A stretch of DNA of 64,000 nt. Origin: Rapana venosa (lineage: Eukaryota > Mollusca > Gastropoda > Neogastropoda > Muricidae). The DNA is taken from NCBI GenBank assembly GCA_028751875.1, contig CM054140.1, positions 32,985,908 to 33,049,907 on the forward strand, in the 5' to 3' direction. A program made the position numbers and the translations under genes. The notes beneath the pieces are model-generated. The model was given only the letters and a program-made list of their open reading frames with translations, was not told the DNA's origin and did no database searches. Positions within the stretch are counted from its first letter, which is position 1; the number at the start of each line of letters is the position of its first letter. Positions 18,320-27,879 of this stretch are shown one piece after another.

Positions 18320-19795
18320 AAGGGGGGGGGGAGAGAGAGAGAGAAGGGAGAGAGAGAGAGAGAGAATATAGGGGAGTATCAGGATGCTGACTTACCACAG
18401 AAACAAGAGAAAGGGGTGGGGTTGGGGAAATGCAGTAAAAACAGTTGATACATGAATGAGATTGGAAAGGGAGGACGTGAAAGGACAGATGGACCGCATT
18501 CCAATGGGAGATAAATGGGGGAAAAAGCGGCCCCCCCCCACCAAAAAAAAAAAGGAAAAGAAAAAAAGAGAAATTGGTTATATGAAATTTAAAACAAAAA
18601 TCATGCCAGTTGCCAAACACAAGTGTAAGAAGAGAGGGAGAGGGGGGAGGGGGGAGGAGAGAGAGTGTGTGCAAGTGAGAGAGAGAGAGGGAGGGGGGGA
18701 GAGAAGTGTGTGTGCAAGTGAGAGAGAGGGAGAGGGAGGGGGGAGAGAAGAGTGTGTGCAAGTGAGAGAGAAGAGGGGGGGGGGGAGAGAAGAGTGTGTG
18801 CAAGAGAGAGGGGGACGAGAGAAAGGGGGAGAAGAGCATGTGTGCAAGTGAGAGAGAGGGAGGGGGGAGAGAAGAGAGTGTGTGCAAGTGAAGGAAAGAG
18901 AGGGGGGATAAGAGTGTTTTGGGGGCAAGGGGAGGGTGAGAGAGAGGGGGAGAGAAGAAGTGTTTGCAAGTGAGAGAGGGAGAGAGGAAAGAGACGAAAG
19001 AGTTGGGCAAGTGAAGGAGGGAGAAGAGGGAGAGAGAGAGAGAGAGAGAGAGAGTGTGTGCAAGTGAGAGAGAGAGTGAGGGGGGGGGAGAGAGAAGAGT
19101 GTGCAAGTGAGAGAGAGAGTGGGGGGGGGGAGAGAAGAGAGTGTGTGCAAGTGAGAGAGGGGGGGGGGAGAGAAGAGAGTGTGTGCAAGTGAGAGAGGGG
19201 GGGGGGGGAGAGAAGAGAGTGTGTGCAAGTGAGAGAGGGGAGAGAAGAGTGTGTGCAAGTGAGAGAGAGAGTGAGGGAGAGGGGGGGGGGAGGAGAGAAG
19301 AGTGTGTATAAGTGAGAGAGAGAGAGAGAGAGAGAGAGAAGAGTGTGCAAGTGAGAGAGTGAGTGAGTGAGGGAGAGGAGAGAGGGGGGTGGGGGGGAGA
19401 GAGAGAGGTGGGGCAAGTGAGAGAGTGAGAAGGGGGGGGGAGAGAGTGTGTGCAAGTGAGAGAGAGAGGGGGGAGAGAGAAGAGAGAGTGTGCAAGTGAG
19501 AGAGAGAGTGAGGGAGAGAGAGGGGAGAGAAAAGAGTTTGTGTATGTGTGTGAGAGAGAATGTGTGTGTAAGTGAAAGAAAAAGAGTGAGTGTGTGTGTG
19601 TGAGAGATGGGGGGTGGGGAGAAGAGAACGTGTGTGTGCAAGTGAAAGAGAGTGAGGGAGAGAGAGAGAGAATGTGTGTGTGAGAGAGGGGGGGGGGGGG
19701 GGGGGGGGGAGAAGAGAGTGAGTGTATGTGTAAGAAGGGGAGAGGGAGGGAGAGTGTGTGAGAAGAGGGGGGGGAGAGGAGAATGTATGTGTGCA
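18320..19795. repeat. Polypurine block: GA/G-rich low-complexity and ~30-60-bp GTGTGTGCAAGTGAGAGAG repeats
   Basis: A (GA)n/(G)n tract at 18325-18366, then from about 18625 to 19795 a near-continuous purine strand punctuated by GTGTGTGCAAGTGAGAG. Units like GGGGAGAGAAGAGAGTGTGT vary in length. The strand bias creates very long spurious frames on both strands, including a 531-codon Ser/Leu/Pro/His frame on the - strand (19796-18201); these are not genes. G runs up to about 20 bases occur at 19690-19709. Confidence 0.9.
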
Positions 19796-19872
19796 TTATA
19801 ATTTTCTTTTATATTGAGGATGGGGGAGAGGAGAATGTATGTGTGCATTATAATTTTCTTTTATATTGAGGA
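19769..19872. repeat. ~54-bp tandem duplication across the SINE boundary
   Basis: GGGGAGAGGAGAATGTATGT then GTGCATTATAATTTTCTTTT then ATATTGAGGAT occurs at about 19769-19819 and again at about 19823-19872. The duplicated piece joins purine-block DNA to the SINE tail, so it arose after SINE insertion. Confidence 0.85.
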
Positions 19873-20180
19873 TAATGGAATAAGTACTTGTGTGCCTTTT
19901 TGCATCCAGTCCCCGTGTGTATGCATTTTTGTGAATTTTGTCATCCGTTCCCACCGGCACACAACGGCCTACCCTTCTGAAAAGCGGAATGGGTTTTAAC
20001 GTGTGCGCAAGATGTTCTGCGTGCGTTCGCACACGGGACCTCGGTTTATAGTCTCATCCGAAGGACTTTTGGGGAGAATGGAGTCAGCACTCCAGGGGAA
20101 AATATCTCCTTGAACGGGAATCGAACCCGGGTCGTCAGATTGCGAGTGCAATGTTCTAACCACTAGGCTATCCCGTCCCG
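19851..20180 (-). mobile_element. SINE family A, full length with tRNA-like head
   Basis: Best-preserved family A copy. On the - strand the head (20180-20101) reads GGGACGGGATAGCCTAGTGG then TTAGAACATTGCACTCGC, with B box GGGTTCGATTCCC. The body follows: AGTCCTTCGGATGAGACTAT then AAACCGAGGTCCCGTGTGCG, AGAACATCTTGCGCACACG, CATTCCGCTTTTC, GTGTGCCGGTGGGAACGG, ending CTTATTCCATTATCCTCAAT. The A and B boxes indicate RNA polymerase III ancestry. Tail and head order define the family used for the other calls. Confidence 0.85.
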
Positions 20181-20430
20181 TGAGAGAGAGAGAGTGTGTG
20201 TGTGGTGGGAGGGAGAGACTGCATGTGTGTGAGAGAGAGAGAGGTGGGGAGACAGAGTGCATGTGTGTGAGAGAGAGAGAGATTGTCCATGAAAAAGAAG
20301 GGGGAGGCTGGTAGGCCTGCTGTATAAACATGGCTTTGACAGGGCGATAATGGTTGCTGTAGGGTTTCTGTAGTGATAAAAAGAACTGACCCCTTGCACT
20401 CTGACTGCACACATGGCTGTTAAAAGTCCC
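20181..20430. repeat. (GA)n-rich flank and short GTGTGTGAGAGAGAG repeats
   Basis: GAGAGAGAGAGTGTGTGTGT, then GCATGTGTGTGAGAGAGAG twice (20222-20283). This continues the purine-rich sequence on the other side of the SINE, suggesting the SINE entered an existing repeat block. 20290-20430 is unassigned. Confidence 0.6.
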
Positions 20431-20802
20431 CTACCTCCACCCCTCTCCACCCATCTGCCTTTCTAGAAATCCGATATTCATGGTTGATACTTTCCACAAG
20501 ACCCCCACCCCCCTCTAACAGATAAGGTTCACTTGCTACAAGTGATGACTTGCGACCTAACACAGACAAGGGTACAGCATGGAAGAGTTACATCCCTTAA
20601 ACCCGTTGCCGAGGTTTCACTTTTTTCTCCCTTTTTATTTTCCCATGGTTGTCAATATCCTATTTTTATCAGAAAATTCGTACTTGGGGTAAAGAAGAAA
20701 TCGTAAAAATACAATAACATTGTACGGGTAGGCAGGTCTGCTAACTCCATGTGTTGCGTGTTAACAGTAATATAAGTTACATGATGGGTTTATGTGTTTC
20801 AG

Positions 20803-20925
20803 GAACTACAGCAGGCACAGTGTGTGTTGTGCAGTGCACCTGGCCCCCTTCTTTCGACAGAGAAAGCTCACCTGCTACCTAGTGATGACTCGCAGTGTAA
20901 CTGTGACGTGTCACTCTGCAGATGA
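20803..20925 (+). CDS. Candidate host-gene terminal coding exon
   Basis: Acceptor TTTATGTGTTTCAG ends at 20802. In phase 0, as required by the exon ending at 16251, 40 codons follow to TGA at 20923-20925: ELQQAQCVLCSAPG, PLLSTEKAHLLPSDD, SQCNCDVSLCR. Five Cys lie in the last 35 residues (CVLC, CNC, C), but the pattern matches no zinc finger I know. The tail is hydrophilic, so with the hydrophobic segment in the 372-500 exon the protein may be membrane-anchored near its C-terminus. Another frame through the exon (20792-20995) covers a 28-bp duplication after the stop and is less consistent with the upstream phase. Confidence 0.45.
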   Translation, partial: ELQQAQCVLCSAPGPLLSTEKAHLLPSDDSQCNCDVSLCR

Positions 20926-21060
20926 GGAGCGCTCGGACACCTGCACAGACGAGGAGCGCTCGGACACCTGCACATGTCACTCTGCTGACGGGTAGCACTT
21001 GGGACACCGCCCCCCCCCTCCCCCTTTACTGAGCAATAAACAAATGTCTTAAATCTCTGT
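20926..21060 (+). other. Candidate 3' UTR with GAGGAGCGCTCGGACACCTG duplication
   Basis: Follows the TGA. GAGGAGCGCTCGGACACCTG then CACA is present twice in tandem (20926-20975), then TGTCACTCTGC, itself repeated from the exon end (20909-20919 and 20977-20988). A C-rich run precedes the polyadenylation signal. Confidence 0.45.
21035..21040 (+). promoter_or_regulatory. Polyadenylation signal AATAAA
   Basis: AATAAA about 110 bp after the candidate stop codon, followed at 21056-21075 by TG/GT-rich CTGTCTGCTGTCCCGG, a plausible downstream element. It supports the end of the host transcript here. Confidence 0.5.
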
Positions 21061-21199
21061 CTGCTGTCCCGGTCATTTGCAATGATGTCTTGCCTATGTT
21101 GTCTTCTTGTGAAAATTTCTAAGTGTTGAAATTGCAATAAACTACCTATCACTGTTATTTTCTCTACCAACTGCCACAACCACTGGTTATCTTCCTTCT

Positions 21200-21510
21200 C
21201 ACCCCTGAAATCCTGTCTACATGATTTAAAATACGTCTTATACTCCTCACCCTAATCTCGCCTCTGAAATCCTGTCTACATGATTTAAAATAAGTCTTAT
21301 ACTCCTCACCCCAATCTCGCCCCTGAAATCCTGTCTACATAATTTAAAATAAGTCTTATACTCCTCACCCCAATCTCACCCCTGAAATCCTGTCTACATG
21401 ATTTAAAATAAGTCTTATACTCCTCACCCCAATCTCATGCCTAGATGACTTATAATAGAACTTCTTTTCCTCACCCCTGAAATCCCGTCTAAAGTGTTAT
21501 AAAATGGGCT
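21200..21510 (+). repeat. Minisatellite, ~58-59-bp unit, 4-5 copies
   Basis: Unit CCCTGAAATCCTGTCTACAT then GATTTAAAATAAGTCTTATA then CTCCTCACCCCAATCTC. The first four are nearly identical; the last two are diverged. The sub-motif CCTGAAATCCTGTC(C/T)ACAT recurs outside the array at 22130-22250, 23825 and 36410, linking it to the dispersed family below. Confidence 0.85.
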
Positions 21511-21699
21511 TTTATTCCTAACCCCCATCTCATCACACTTACTGTCTGGTTTCTATAACAGAAAAATATCATTACCATGCCACCAGCTAAACAAAACAAC
21601 AAAACCCAACCCCTCCAGTAATGCTACTTCCACTAAGGCCAGACAAAATCGGGACCTTTTAGGATTAGGGCATTTTCTGACACTCTGTAGTAGTGTTTT

Positions 21700-22240
21700 C
21701 TTTACTTATCCACCCAAGCACAAGGGCAGGTTGTTTTCTGTGGGTCACTGATGGTGAAAGCTGGCATAGGACCTACAGCTGCAGTGTCTGGCTTTCTCTC
21801 CTTTGGCTCCCTTTCCTCCTGCCGTGCACTGACCCTACTTCACAACGAACACATGGAGACAAACCACAACACTTTTTATGTGAGCAAAATAAGATTTGTT
21901 TGGGCAGCTTTCACGTTTTCGAGATTATAAAAATATTGTGCCAATTGGGTCTTGTTTCCTACTTTTTTTTTAAAGGTTTTTTTCCTATCACATTGTCCAT
22001 GATTTTGGGTCAGAGATAACTGCCATGTCTGCTCTTTAAAAAAAAGTTTCCATCCCTACTCCTCCCTCATCCCTGTCCACCAAATTCGAAATATGACCTC
22101 TGTCGCTAACCCATTACTATCCCTAGCTTACCTGAAATCCTGTCCACATTTTCTTTATTACCCTATCACATCACACCTGAAATCCTGTCCATTTATTTTA
22201 TATATTACCATATCATATTGCACCTGAAACCTGAAATCCT
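21700..22240 (+). repeat. Dispersed C/A-rich repeat family, copy a (unclassified)
   Basis: Contains a module like CACTGACCCTACTTCACAAC then GAACACATG (21827-21856), GGGCAGCTTTCACG (21903) and GGTCAGAGATAACTGCCATG then TCTG (22007-22030), then CCTGAAATCCTGTCCACAT. These modules recur in the same order around 23274-23905, and in part at 24474, 29026-29245 and 36276-36480. No coding capacity is seen; the class is unknown. Confidence 0.55.
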
Positions 22241-23065
22241 GCACAAAAAAGTTGGAAATGAGGAACACTTCCACCACTGCAACCTCCACCTCCCCCCCAA
22301 CCAAACCAAAACAAAACACCTGTAATATTGTCTACACATGCCAACCCATCATCTAATTCAGTTGGACATAACACTACCATCACTACAATTCCTGTCTCCC
22401 CCCACCCCCTCCCAAAACAAAACACCTGTAATAATGTTAATAATACAAGCAACCCTGTCTCCCCCCTCCATTCCACAGCTCCAAGGTTCACCGCTGGTGA
22501 GATTTTGCGTATGCAACTGTTTTTGCCCACCATTTAGGTAGCTGCATTCCAACTTCAGGGGTGATATCAACACAATTTTAGTGTGCGTGCATTTTTTGAG
22601 ATTTTGTTGTCTGTTCCCACTGGTACACAATGGCCTGCTCTTCTAAAAGGCGGAACAGGTTTTAACATGAGCACAAAATGTTCTGCATGGATTTAAGTTT
22701 ATAGTTTCATCCAAGGGGTCAGCAGTGATGTTAACTCCAGGGAAAAAAATCCCCTTGAATGGGCATCTCAGTAGTAACTTACACCTGGGATTGATCCTGG
22801 GCCCTTAGATTGCAAACACAGCGCTCTAATCACCTGCCCCCCAATCTAATCAGATTTAGTCGGAAATAACACTACCACTACTGCAATCTCCACCTTCTCC
22901 CCACACTAAAACAAAACACCCGTGATATATTAGAAAAAAAAATCAACACATGTTATATTGTTTACACACATCAACCTGTCATCTCATTCACATGGAAAAA
23001 AACACTACTACCGCTGCAATCCCCACTCCACTTGTAATATTGTTTACACAAGCCAACCTGTTCTA
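22240..23065 (+). repeat. ~110-bp tandem repeat split by a SINE
   Basis: Units of the form AAACAAAACACCTGTAATAT then TGTTTACACA, CCAACC(C/T)(A/G)TCATCT, ATTCA, AACACTAC(C/T)A, CTGCAAT and C-rich CCCCAC. Copies are at about 22300-22430, 22845-22925 and 22940-23060. A family A SINE (22580-22850) interrupts the array. Confidence 0.65.
22580..22850 (-). mobile_element. SINE family A, diverged, with tRNA-like head
   Basis: GTCTGTTCCCACTGGTACAC then AATGGCC, AAGGCGGAACAGGTTTTAAC, CAAAATGTTCTGCATGG, GATGTTAACTCCAGGG, then a reversed B box (GGGATTGATCCTGGGCCC) and a reversed A-box region near 22820-22845. The tail is missing. It sits inside the ~110-bp tandem repeat. Confidence 0.65.
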
Positions 23066-23244
23066 ATTTTAAGGCCAGGCACGAGAGGCCATTTTTGTTG
23101 TTGATGAGATTTTTTTGATTTTCTGACACTTCCCTGTCTACTTTATCCATTTAAACATTTCCTTCTTTCCACAAAACACGTTGTCTTTCACGTGTAATTA
23201 TTGATGAGGTTGGCATACAAATTAAAGCTGCAATGTTTTGGTTA

Positions 23245-23910
23245 TTTTTTGCACTGCTTTTTCTTCTTTCCTGCAGTATAGTGACCCTATTTAGATCACT
23301 GAGGTTTTGTAAGGAACACATGTGCGAATGAAAAACTGGCATGTACACAATATATCTCATTTATATTTTCAGGCAGCTTTGTCTAAGCAAAAGTTTGTGT
23401 TATGGCTGTTAAGAAAGTTAAGGTTAAGAAAAAAAAAAAAAGAGGCCTTTTTTCGGTCCAAAAACAAAACCTGTGAAAAATTCAGTTTCCAAGACTGAAA
23501 TTGTTAAATGCTGTCCATGTTGCCAAAAAAGAAAAAAAGAAGTAAATATGCCAATTTCGAAGTAACAGAGATTTCAAATTCTTGAACTGTTTCTGTAGCG
23601 ACCAGTGCTAATAATAATATATGGAATTTATATAGCGCTGAATCTTGTAAAAAACAAACAAACAAATCGAAGCTACCAAAGTAATTTCACATATGGAAGA
23701 GAGTTCTGGGTGATGCCTGACAATGTCCACAGTCTATAAATAAATTCATCACCTTGTATCAGAGTGTTGGTTCAGAAATAACTGCCATGTTTGACCTAAA
23801 AAGAGAACACTGTCCTCCCTCGCCCCTGAAATCTTGTCCAAATAATTCTGAATATCACCTGTCCCTAAAACCTACACCCTCTTTCATCACACCTGAAAAC
23901 CCCTCTCAAA
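23245..23910 (+). repeat. Dispersed repeat family, copy b (longest)
   Basis: Modules in order: CTGCAGTATAGTGACCCTAT (23272) ... GAGGTTTTGTAAGGAACAC; TCTCATTTATATTTTCAGGC then AGCTTTG (23354); CTGTGAAAAATTCAGTTTCC (23471); a reversed TATAGCGCT tail (about 23610-23640); CAATGTCCACAGTCTATAAA (23723); TGTTGGTTCAGAAATAACTG then CCATG (23765); CCTGAAATCTTGTCC (23827). The same modules at 24474, 29026-29245 and 36276-36480 show a multicopy unit of over 600 bp, not a host gene. Confidence 0.6.
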
Positions 23911-23920
23911 ACTGGAAAAA

Positions 23921-24010
23921 AAATTATTTATTTATTTTATTCTTTTATATTGAGGATAATGGAATAAGCACTTATGTGCTTTTTAACATCCAGTCCCCGT
24001 GTGTATGCAT
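23921..24010 (-). mobile_element. SINE family A tail fragment
   Basis: TTTATTTATTTTATTCTTTT then ATATTGAGGATAATGGAATA then AGC and CCAGTCCCCGTGTGTATGC, then abrupt change to a CACACA run. Only the terminal ~85 bp is present. Confidence 0.7.
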
Positions 24011-24525
24011 CACACACAAAAAACCCCAACCAACCAAACCCCAAACTCTTACTACCCATAATGCTGGTTAAAAAAAAAGAAAAAGAAAAGGAAATACTAT
24101 TTCCATCCCTCATCCCCCCACATTAGAAATCCTGTCCACATAATTAAAAAAAGAAACGTGCCATTGTCCCTGACCCCCATCTCATCACTTCTGCCTACAA
24201 ATACTTGGAAATGTTACATCACCACAAACCCCCCCCCCCCCCCCCCCCCTCCCCCCAAAAAAAGAGCCCACCTGTCATTTTCTTTCTTCAAGCAAAACCC
24301 ATCACCTGACACAACAGCCTGTTTTTTTAGTGCGTGTGTGCGAGATGTTCACACTTTCTTCTACTTCTTTTAACACTGTCTCACCCTCCCCCCAACAGAT
24401 TGCTTTCAGTGAGTAACTGATTAGTCCGATTACAAACATTATTTTGGTGAATTTTTGTCCCTTTTTTCCCCTGCAGTATAGAGACCCTGTTTAGAACACT
24501 GAGGTTTTGGAATGAACACATCCTC
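24011..24525. other. C/A-rich spacer, poly-C run, repeat-family end module
   Basis: A run of about 20 C at 24230-24249. At 24474-24524 GCAGTATAGAGACCCTGTTT then AGAACACTGAGGTTTTGGAA then TGAACACAT repeats the module seen at 23274. The next base begins sequence attributable to the DIRS-like element or its leader. Confidence 0.5.
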
Positions 24526-24839
24526 AAATTCTTGCTCATTTCCTGTATACCTCCACTACAGGCACATGAGAAACCGCGCGCAGCCTACCGCCAGTTCATG
24601 CCTAGCCACCTTACTGTCCAGACGTGTTATCGTATCGCCTCTCGCTGTGTCCAAAATGCCCATCTCTATCAGGAATCTGAGCATTAGCTATAATATAGTT
24701 CTAGTCCTAGCCTTTCTTGGTTTCTTTTGAATTGTGTTTAAAACTGTTTTCCTTTTATCATCACCTGGTTTTGTTTTGTGTTTTTGTAGTGCTGGTGAAA
24801 TACTGTGTATTGCGGGTAAGTGTTCTGAGAACAAAAAAT

Positions 24840-25960
24840 GGAGATCTACACTGCTGATTAGTCTAGTGACCAGGAATTGGTGAAGGATCAGTCTAATGAA
24901 GAACCACAAGCTGCCATTTCTGCTGAAAGGGAACCATCTCTCCAAGATATTTTGACAACAATCCAAAATCTTTCTAATAATACTAATAAATGGAATTTAT
25001 ATAGCGCTGTATCTAGAAGAATGGATACTTTTGAAAGAAGTGCACCGCACTCCAGGAAGAGAAAAATGAGAGCGCTGACTCAGACAAAGAACCCCTTGTG
25101 GAAAATGAAGGGAAAAGAAAGAAGGCAGGCAACGATTCAGAAACTGTCACCGACAGTGTTTCTGATGAGAGGGCAGAGGAGCTGGAGAAAGAACTGATGG
25201 CAGAAACTACAGAGGAAAAGGAGAAAGATGGCAACATTTTCGCCGAAATGGCATCATCCTTTGATGATACTGAGGAAAAAGGGCCACCCGTTTCTGAAAA
25301 ACTGGCAAAGCTGCTTGAGTCCAGATCTAAACTCCCAGACAGGGAACTGAGGGAAAAACTTAACAAGTACCCTTTTCCTGAAAACTGTTCTTACCTAGGC
25401 GTTCCCTGAACAAACCAGGAAGTTTTTTCTGTTCTCAAACCCTTCTCAAGAAAGACAGATATCAGGATGGCAAACATACAAAGAACACTGTCAAAAGCTG
25501 CCATAGCGATAACGCTTTGCACTGACCGACTTCTGAAAGTAAGAGATACCATCTCAGGGCAGGATGCAGCTAAAGTACGCAGTGAACTGACCGGAAGCAT
25601 AGCCCATCTTTCAGATGCCTCAGCCCTCACAGATCATGCCAACCATGACCTGTCCCAGAAACGGAGAGAAATGCACCGACCCTGCCTACCCCGTGAACTC
25701 TCTGGCATATGTGCACCGCATGTTGCGTTGACACCAGAACTACTGTACGGCGCCAAGTTTCACAAAGCATTAAAAGAAGTACAAGAGTCCCAGAAACTCG
25801 GTCAGAGCATGCGTGGCCAGCAAAAGAAAACCGCATGGCAGCACAACAACACCAGCTCTTTTTTAGGCTGGAAGCCAAGGAGGCAGGGGCAGACAAACAA
25901 GGTGTTTTGGAAGAAGGGTCAGAAAAACAGCCACAGGCAGTAACTCGATCCCTGACTGAA
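24840..25960 (+). pseudogene. DIRS-like gag ORF
   Basis: Opens near 24838 (MEIYTADxSSDQELVKDQSN, one in-frame stop). Acidic central part at 25098-25409 (SVSDERAEELEKELMAETTE, then ASSFDDTEEKGPPVSEKLAK and LREKLNKYPFPENCSYLGVP). It continues in another frame at 25467-25943: MANIQRTLSKAAIAITLCTD, LTGSIAHLSDASALTDHANH, DLSQKRREMHRPCLPRELSG. The block with a nearby ...HANxxLSxxRRExxxP pattern is characteristic of DIRS gag, the putative nucleocapsid-like protein. A stop at 25407 breaks it. The 3' end overlaps the RT frame, as is common in DIRS elements. Confidence 0.7.
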
Positions 25961-25989
25961 CTGCCCCTCCCTTCTGGAAACAAGGTTAG

Positions 25990-27000
25990 TGAATCTGAAC
26001 TTTGCTTGCCCTCTCTGTGTGCTTATTTTACAGCGAAGCATGATAAATTTACAGCAGGAAGCATTAAGGAAAAGTTGTCACGCTGGAATGTATTAACTTC
26101 TGACCCTGATGTGCTTGAATCAGTTGAAGGAATTAAAATCACCTTTGATGATTGCCCAGAAGATATCATGCAAAGTTCGCAAAGGCCATTTCACAAGCAT
26201 GAAAATTATGCTATTGACTCTGAAATAGAAAACCTGTTGAACAAAGGTGTGATTAAAGAATCCTTGCCAGAATCAGGACAAATTGTCTCACCTTTGTTAG
26301 GGAGAAAACAGGCGAATCATTTAGATGATTTTGAATCTGAAAGCTCTAAATGAAAAGGTGGAATATAAGAAATTTAAGATGGAAACAATACATACAGCTT
26401 TGGATCTAGTGACACAAAATTTTTATTTTGCATCAATTGATCTGAGAGATGCCTATTACGTCATAGCAGTAGAGGAGACTTTTCAGAAATACCTGAAATT
26501 CAGATGGAGAGGAAAACTGTACTGTTTTCGGGCAGCTGCCATGGGACTCAGTCCAATTCCCAGAAAATTCACAAAACTTATGAAACCTGTCCTAGCATGC
26601 TTACATGATATGAGTCACCTGATAACTTCAATTCATTGATGATAGTTTAATTGTTGGAGAGACTGAAACAGAAGTTGTACAGTGTGTAACAGACATGATA
26701 AAATGATTAGACTATCATGGATTCTATGTACATGAAAAGAAATCTCAGTTCATACATGTGCAAGAAATCACATACCTGGGTTTCACAATCAACTCCATAG
26801 ACATGTCCATCATGCTGACAGATGAACGGAAAAAAAAATTGTTGTGTGCAAGCAAAGAATTATTTAGTCAGAAAAGTGTTACCATAAGATCTCTGGCATC
26901 TTGTATTGGACTAATGGTTTCTTGTTTTCTTGCTGTGCCAATGGGCCCTTTGTACTACAGAGCACTTGAACAAGACAAATGTTTTGCACTTAAACTAAGT
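25990..27000 (+). pseudogene. DIRS-like reverse transcriptase domain
   Basis: Starts around ELCLPSLCAYFTAKHDKFTA and KLSRWNVLTSDPDVLESVEG (26000-26150), the conserved region before DIRS RT. Next come HENYAIDSEIENLLNKGVIK, ILNLKALNEKVEYKKFKMET, FASIDLRDAYYVIAVEETFQ (catalytic Asp), AAAMGLSPIPRKFTKLMKP, and the IDDSLIVGET motif near 26637-26665, in place of the YADD of other RTs. The thumb follows (ITYLGFTINSIDMSI, 26770-26815) and GLMVSCFLAVPMGPLYYRAL. A frame change near 26325, a stop at 26637-26640 and one at about 26705 break the frame. RT copies element RNA to DNA. Confidence 0.8.
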
Positions 27001-27024
27001 AAGGGAAACTGAGATAAGTCTGCA

Positions 27025-27830
27025 GTGTTATCAGCTGAAGGGAAAACAGAGCTAGAATGGTGGATCAATAACATAGATAAACAAAAGGCTCCTATTCAGA
27101 GATCAGATCCCACTATTACTATGAAGACAGATAGCTCAGGTACAGGATGGGGTGCTTGGATTGTTGAGACCAAAGCCCAAACACAAGGCTGGTGGAGTGA
27201 GAAAGACAAAGACATATAAACTCTTTGGAGCTACTAGCTGTCTTTTTTGGTCTCAAATCTTTGTTGCATGACCAACTAAATGTTCACCTAAAAATCATGT
27301 CTGATAACACAAGCACAGTTGGTTGTATTAACAACATGGGTTCTAACAGATCAAAACATCTGAATGATGTGTCTCAGCAAATCTGGCATTGGTACGAAAG
27401 CAGGAACATGGCTCAGTGCTGCCCACATCCCTGGAGTTGATAATATTGAAGCTGACAGGCTGTCTAGACAGGGCCACATAGACACAGAATGGAAACTTTA
27501 TTCACTGCTACTGTCTGAGGCTCTGAATATTCTAGATATAAAACCTGACATCGACTTGTTTGCTTCTAGATTAAATTTTCAGCTTTCCAGATATGTGTCT
27601 TTCTTGCCTGACCCAGGAGCATGTGCTATTGTCGCATTTAGCATGTATTGGGGTAATGAGACTGTCTATTGCTTTCCCCCTTTCAGCATTCTATCCCGTG
27701 TCCTGGCAAAGTTAAAGAAAGACAAAGCAAGAGGGGTTATAGTAGCACCAGCCTGGAAAAACCAGCCTTTTTGGCCAGCACTAATGAAAATCCTCACAGC
27801 CAGGCCAGTCCTCTTGTCAGCCAGAAACAC
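27025..27830 (+). pseudogene. DIRS-like RNase H domain and C-terminal region
   Basis: KTELEWWINNIDKQ leads to MKTDSSGTGWGAWI (first Asp, about 27121), then after a one-base break NSLELLAVFFGLKSLL (Glu, about 27228), KIMSDNTSTVGCINNMG (Asp, about 27297) and HIPGVDNIEADRLSRQ (last Asp, about 27430-27475). The region past it (DIDLFASRLNFQLSRYVSF, PDPGACAIVAFSMYW, VIVAPAWKNQPFWPALM) is the standard DIRS/gypsy-like tail. All four catalytic acidic positions are visible, though spread across three frames. Confidence 0.8.
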
Positions 27831-27879
27831 TCTACTGACACAACCAAGTCAAAAGGAGATGAAACATCCACTCAGGAAA

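Noticed and set aside
18201..19848. Open frames of 531, 415 and 305 codons on the - strand, rich in Ser, Leu, Pro, His
   Set aside because: They are translations of CT/C-rich low-complexity DNA in several frames at once, with no domain or codon pattern.
20101..20180. Functional tRNA gene on the - strand
   Set aside because: A and B boxes are clear, but the sequence continues into the SINE body and recurs in other copies; it is a SINE head.
20163..20450. His/Ser/Leu-rich frames on the - strand
   Set aside because: Shadows of (CT)n DNA and of the SINE head.
20792..20995. 67-codon frame MCFRNYSRHSVC...
   Set aside because: Its start lies before the splice acceptor and its phase does not fit the upstream exon; the phase-0 frame ending at 20925 fits better.
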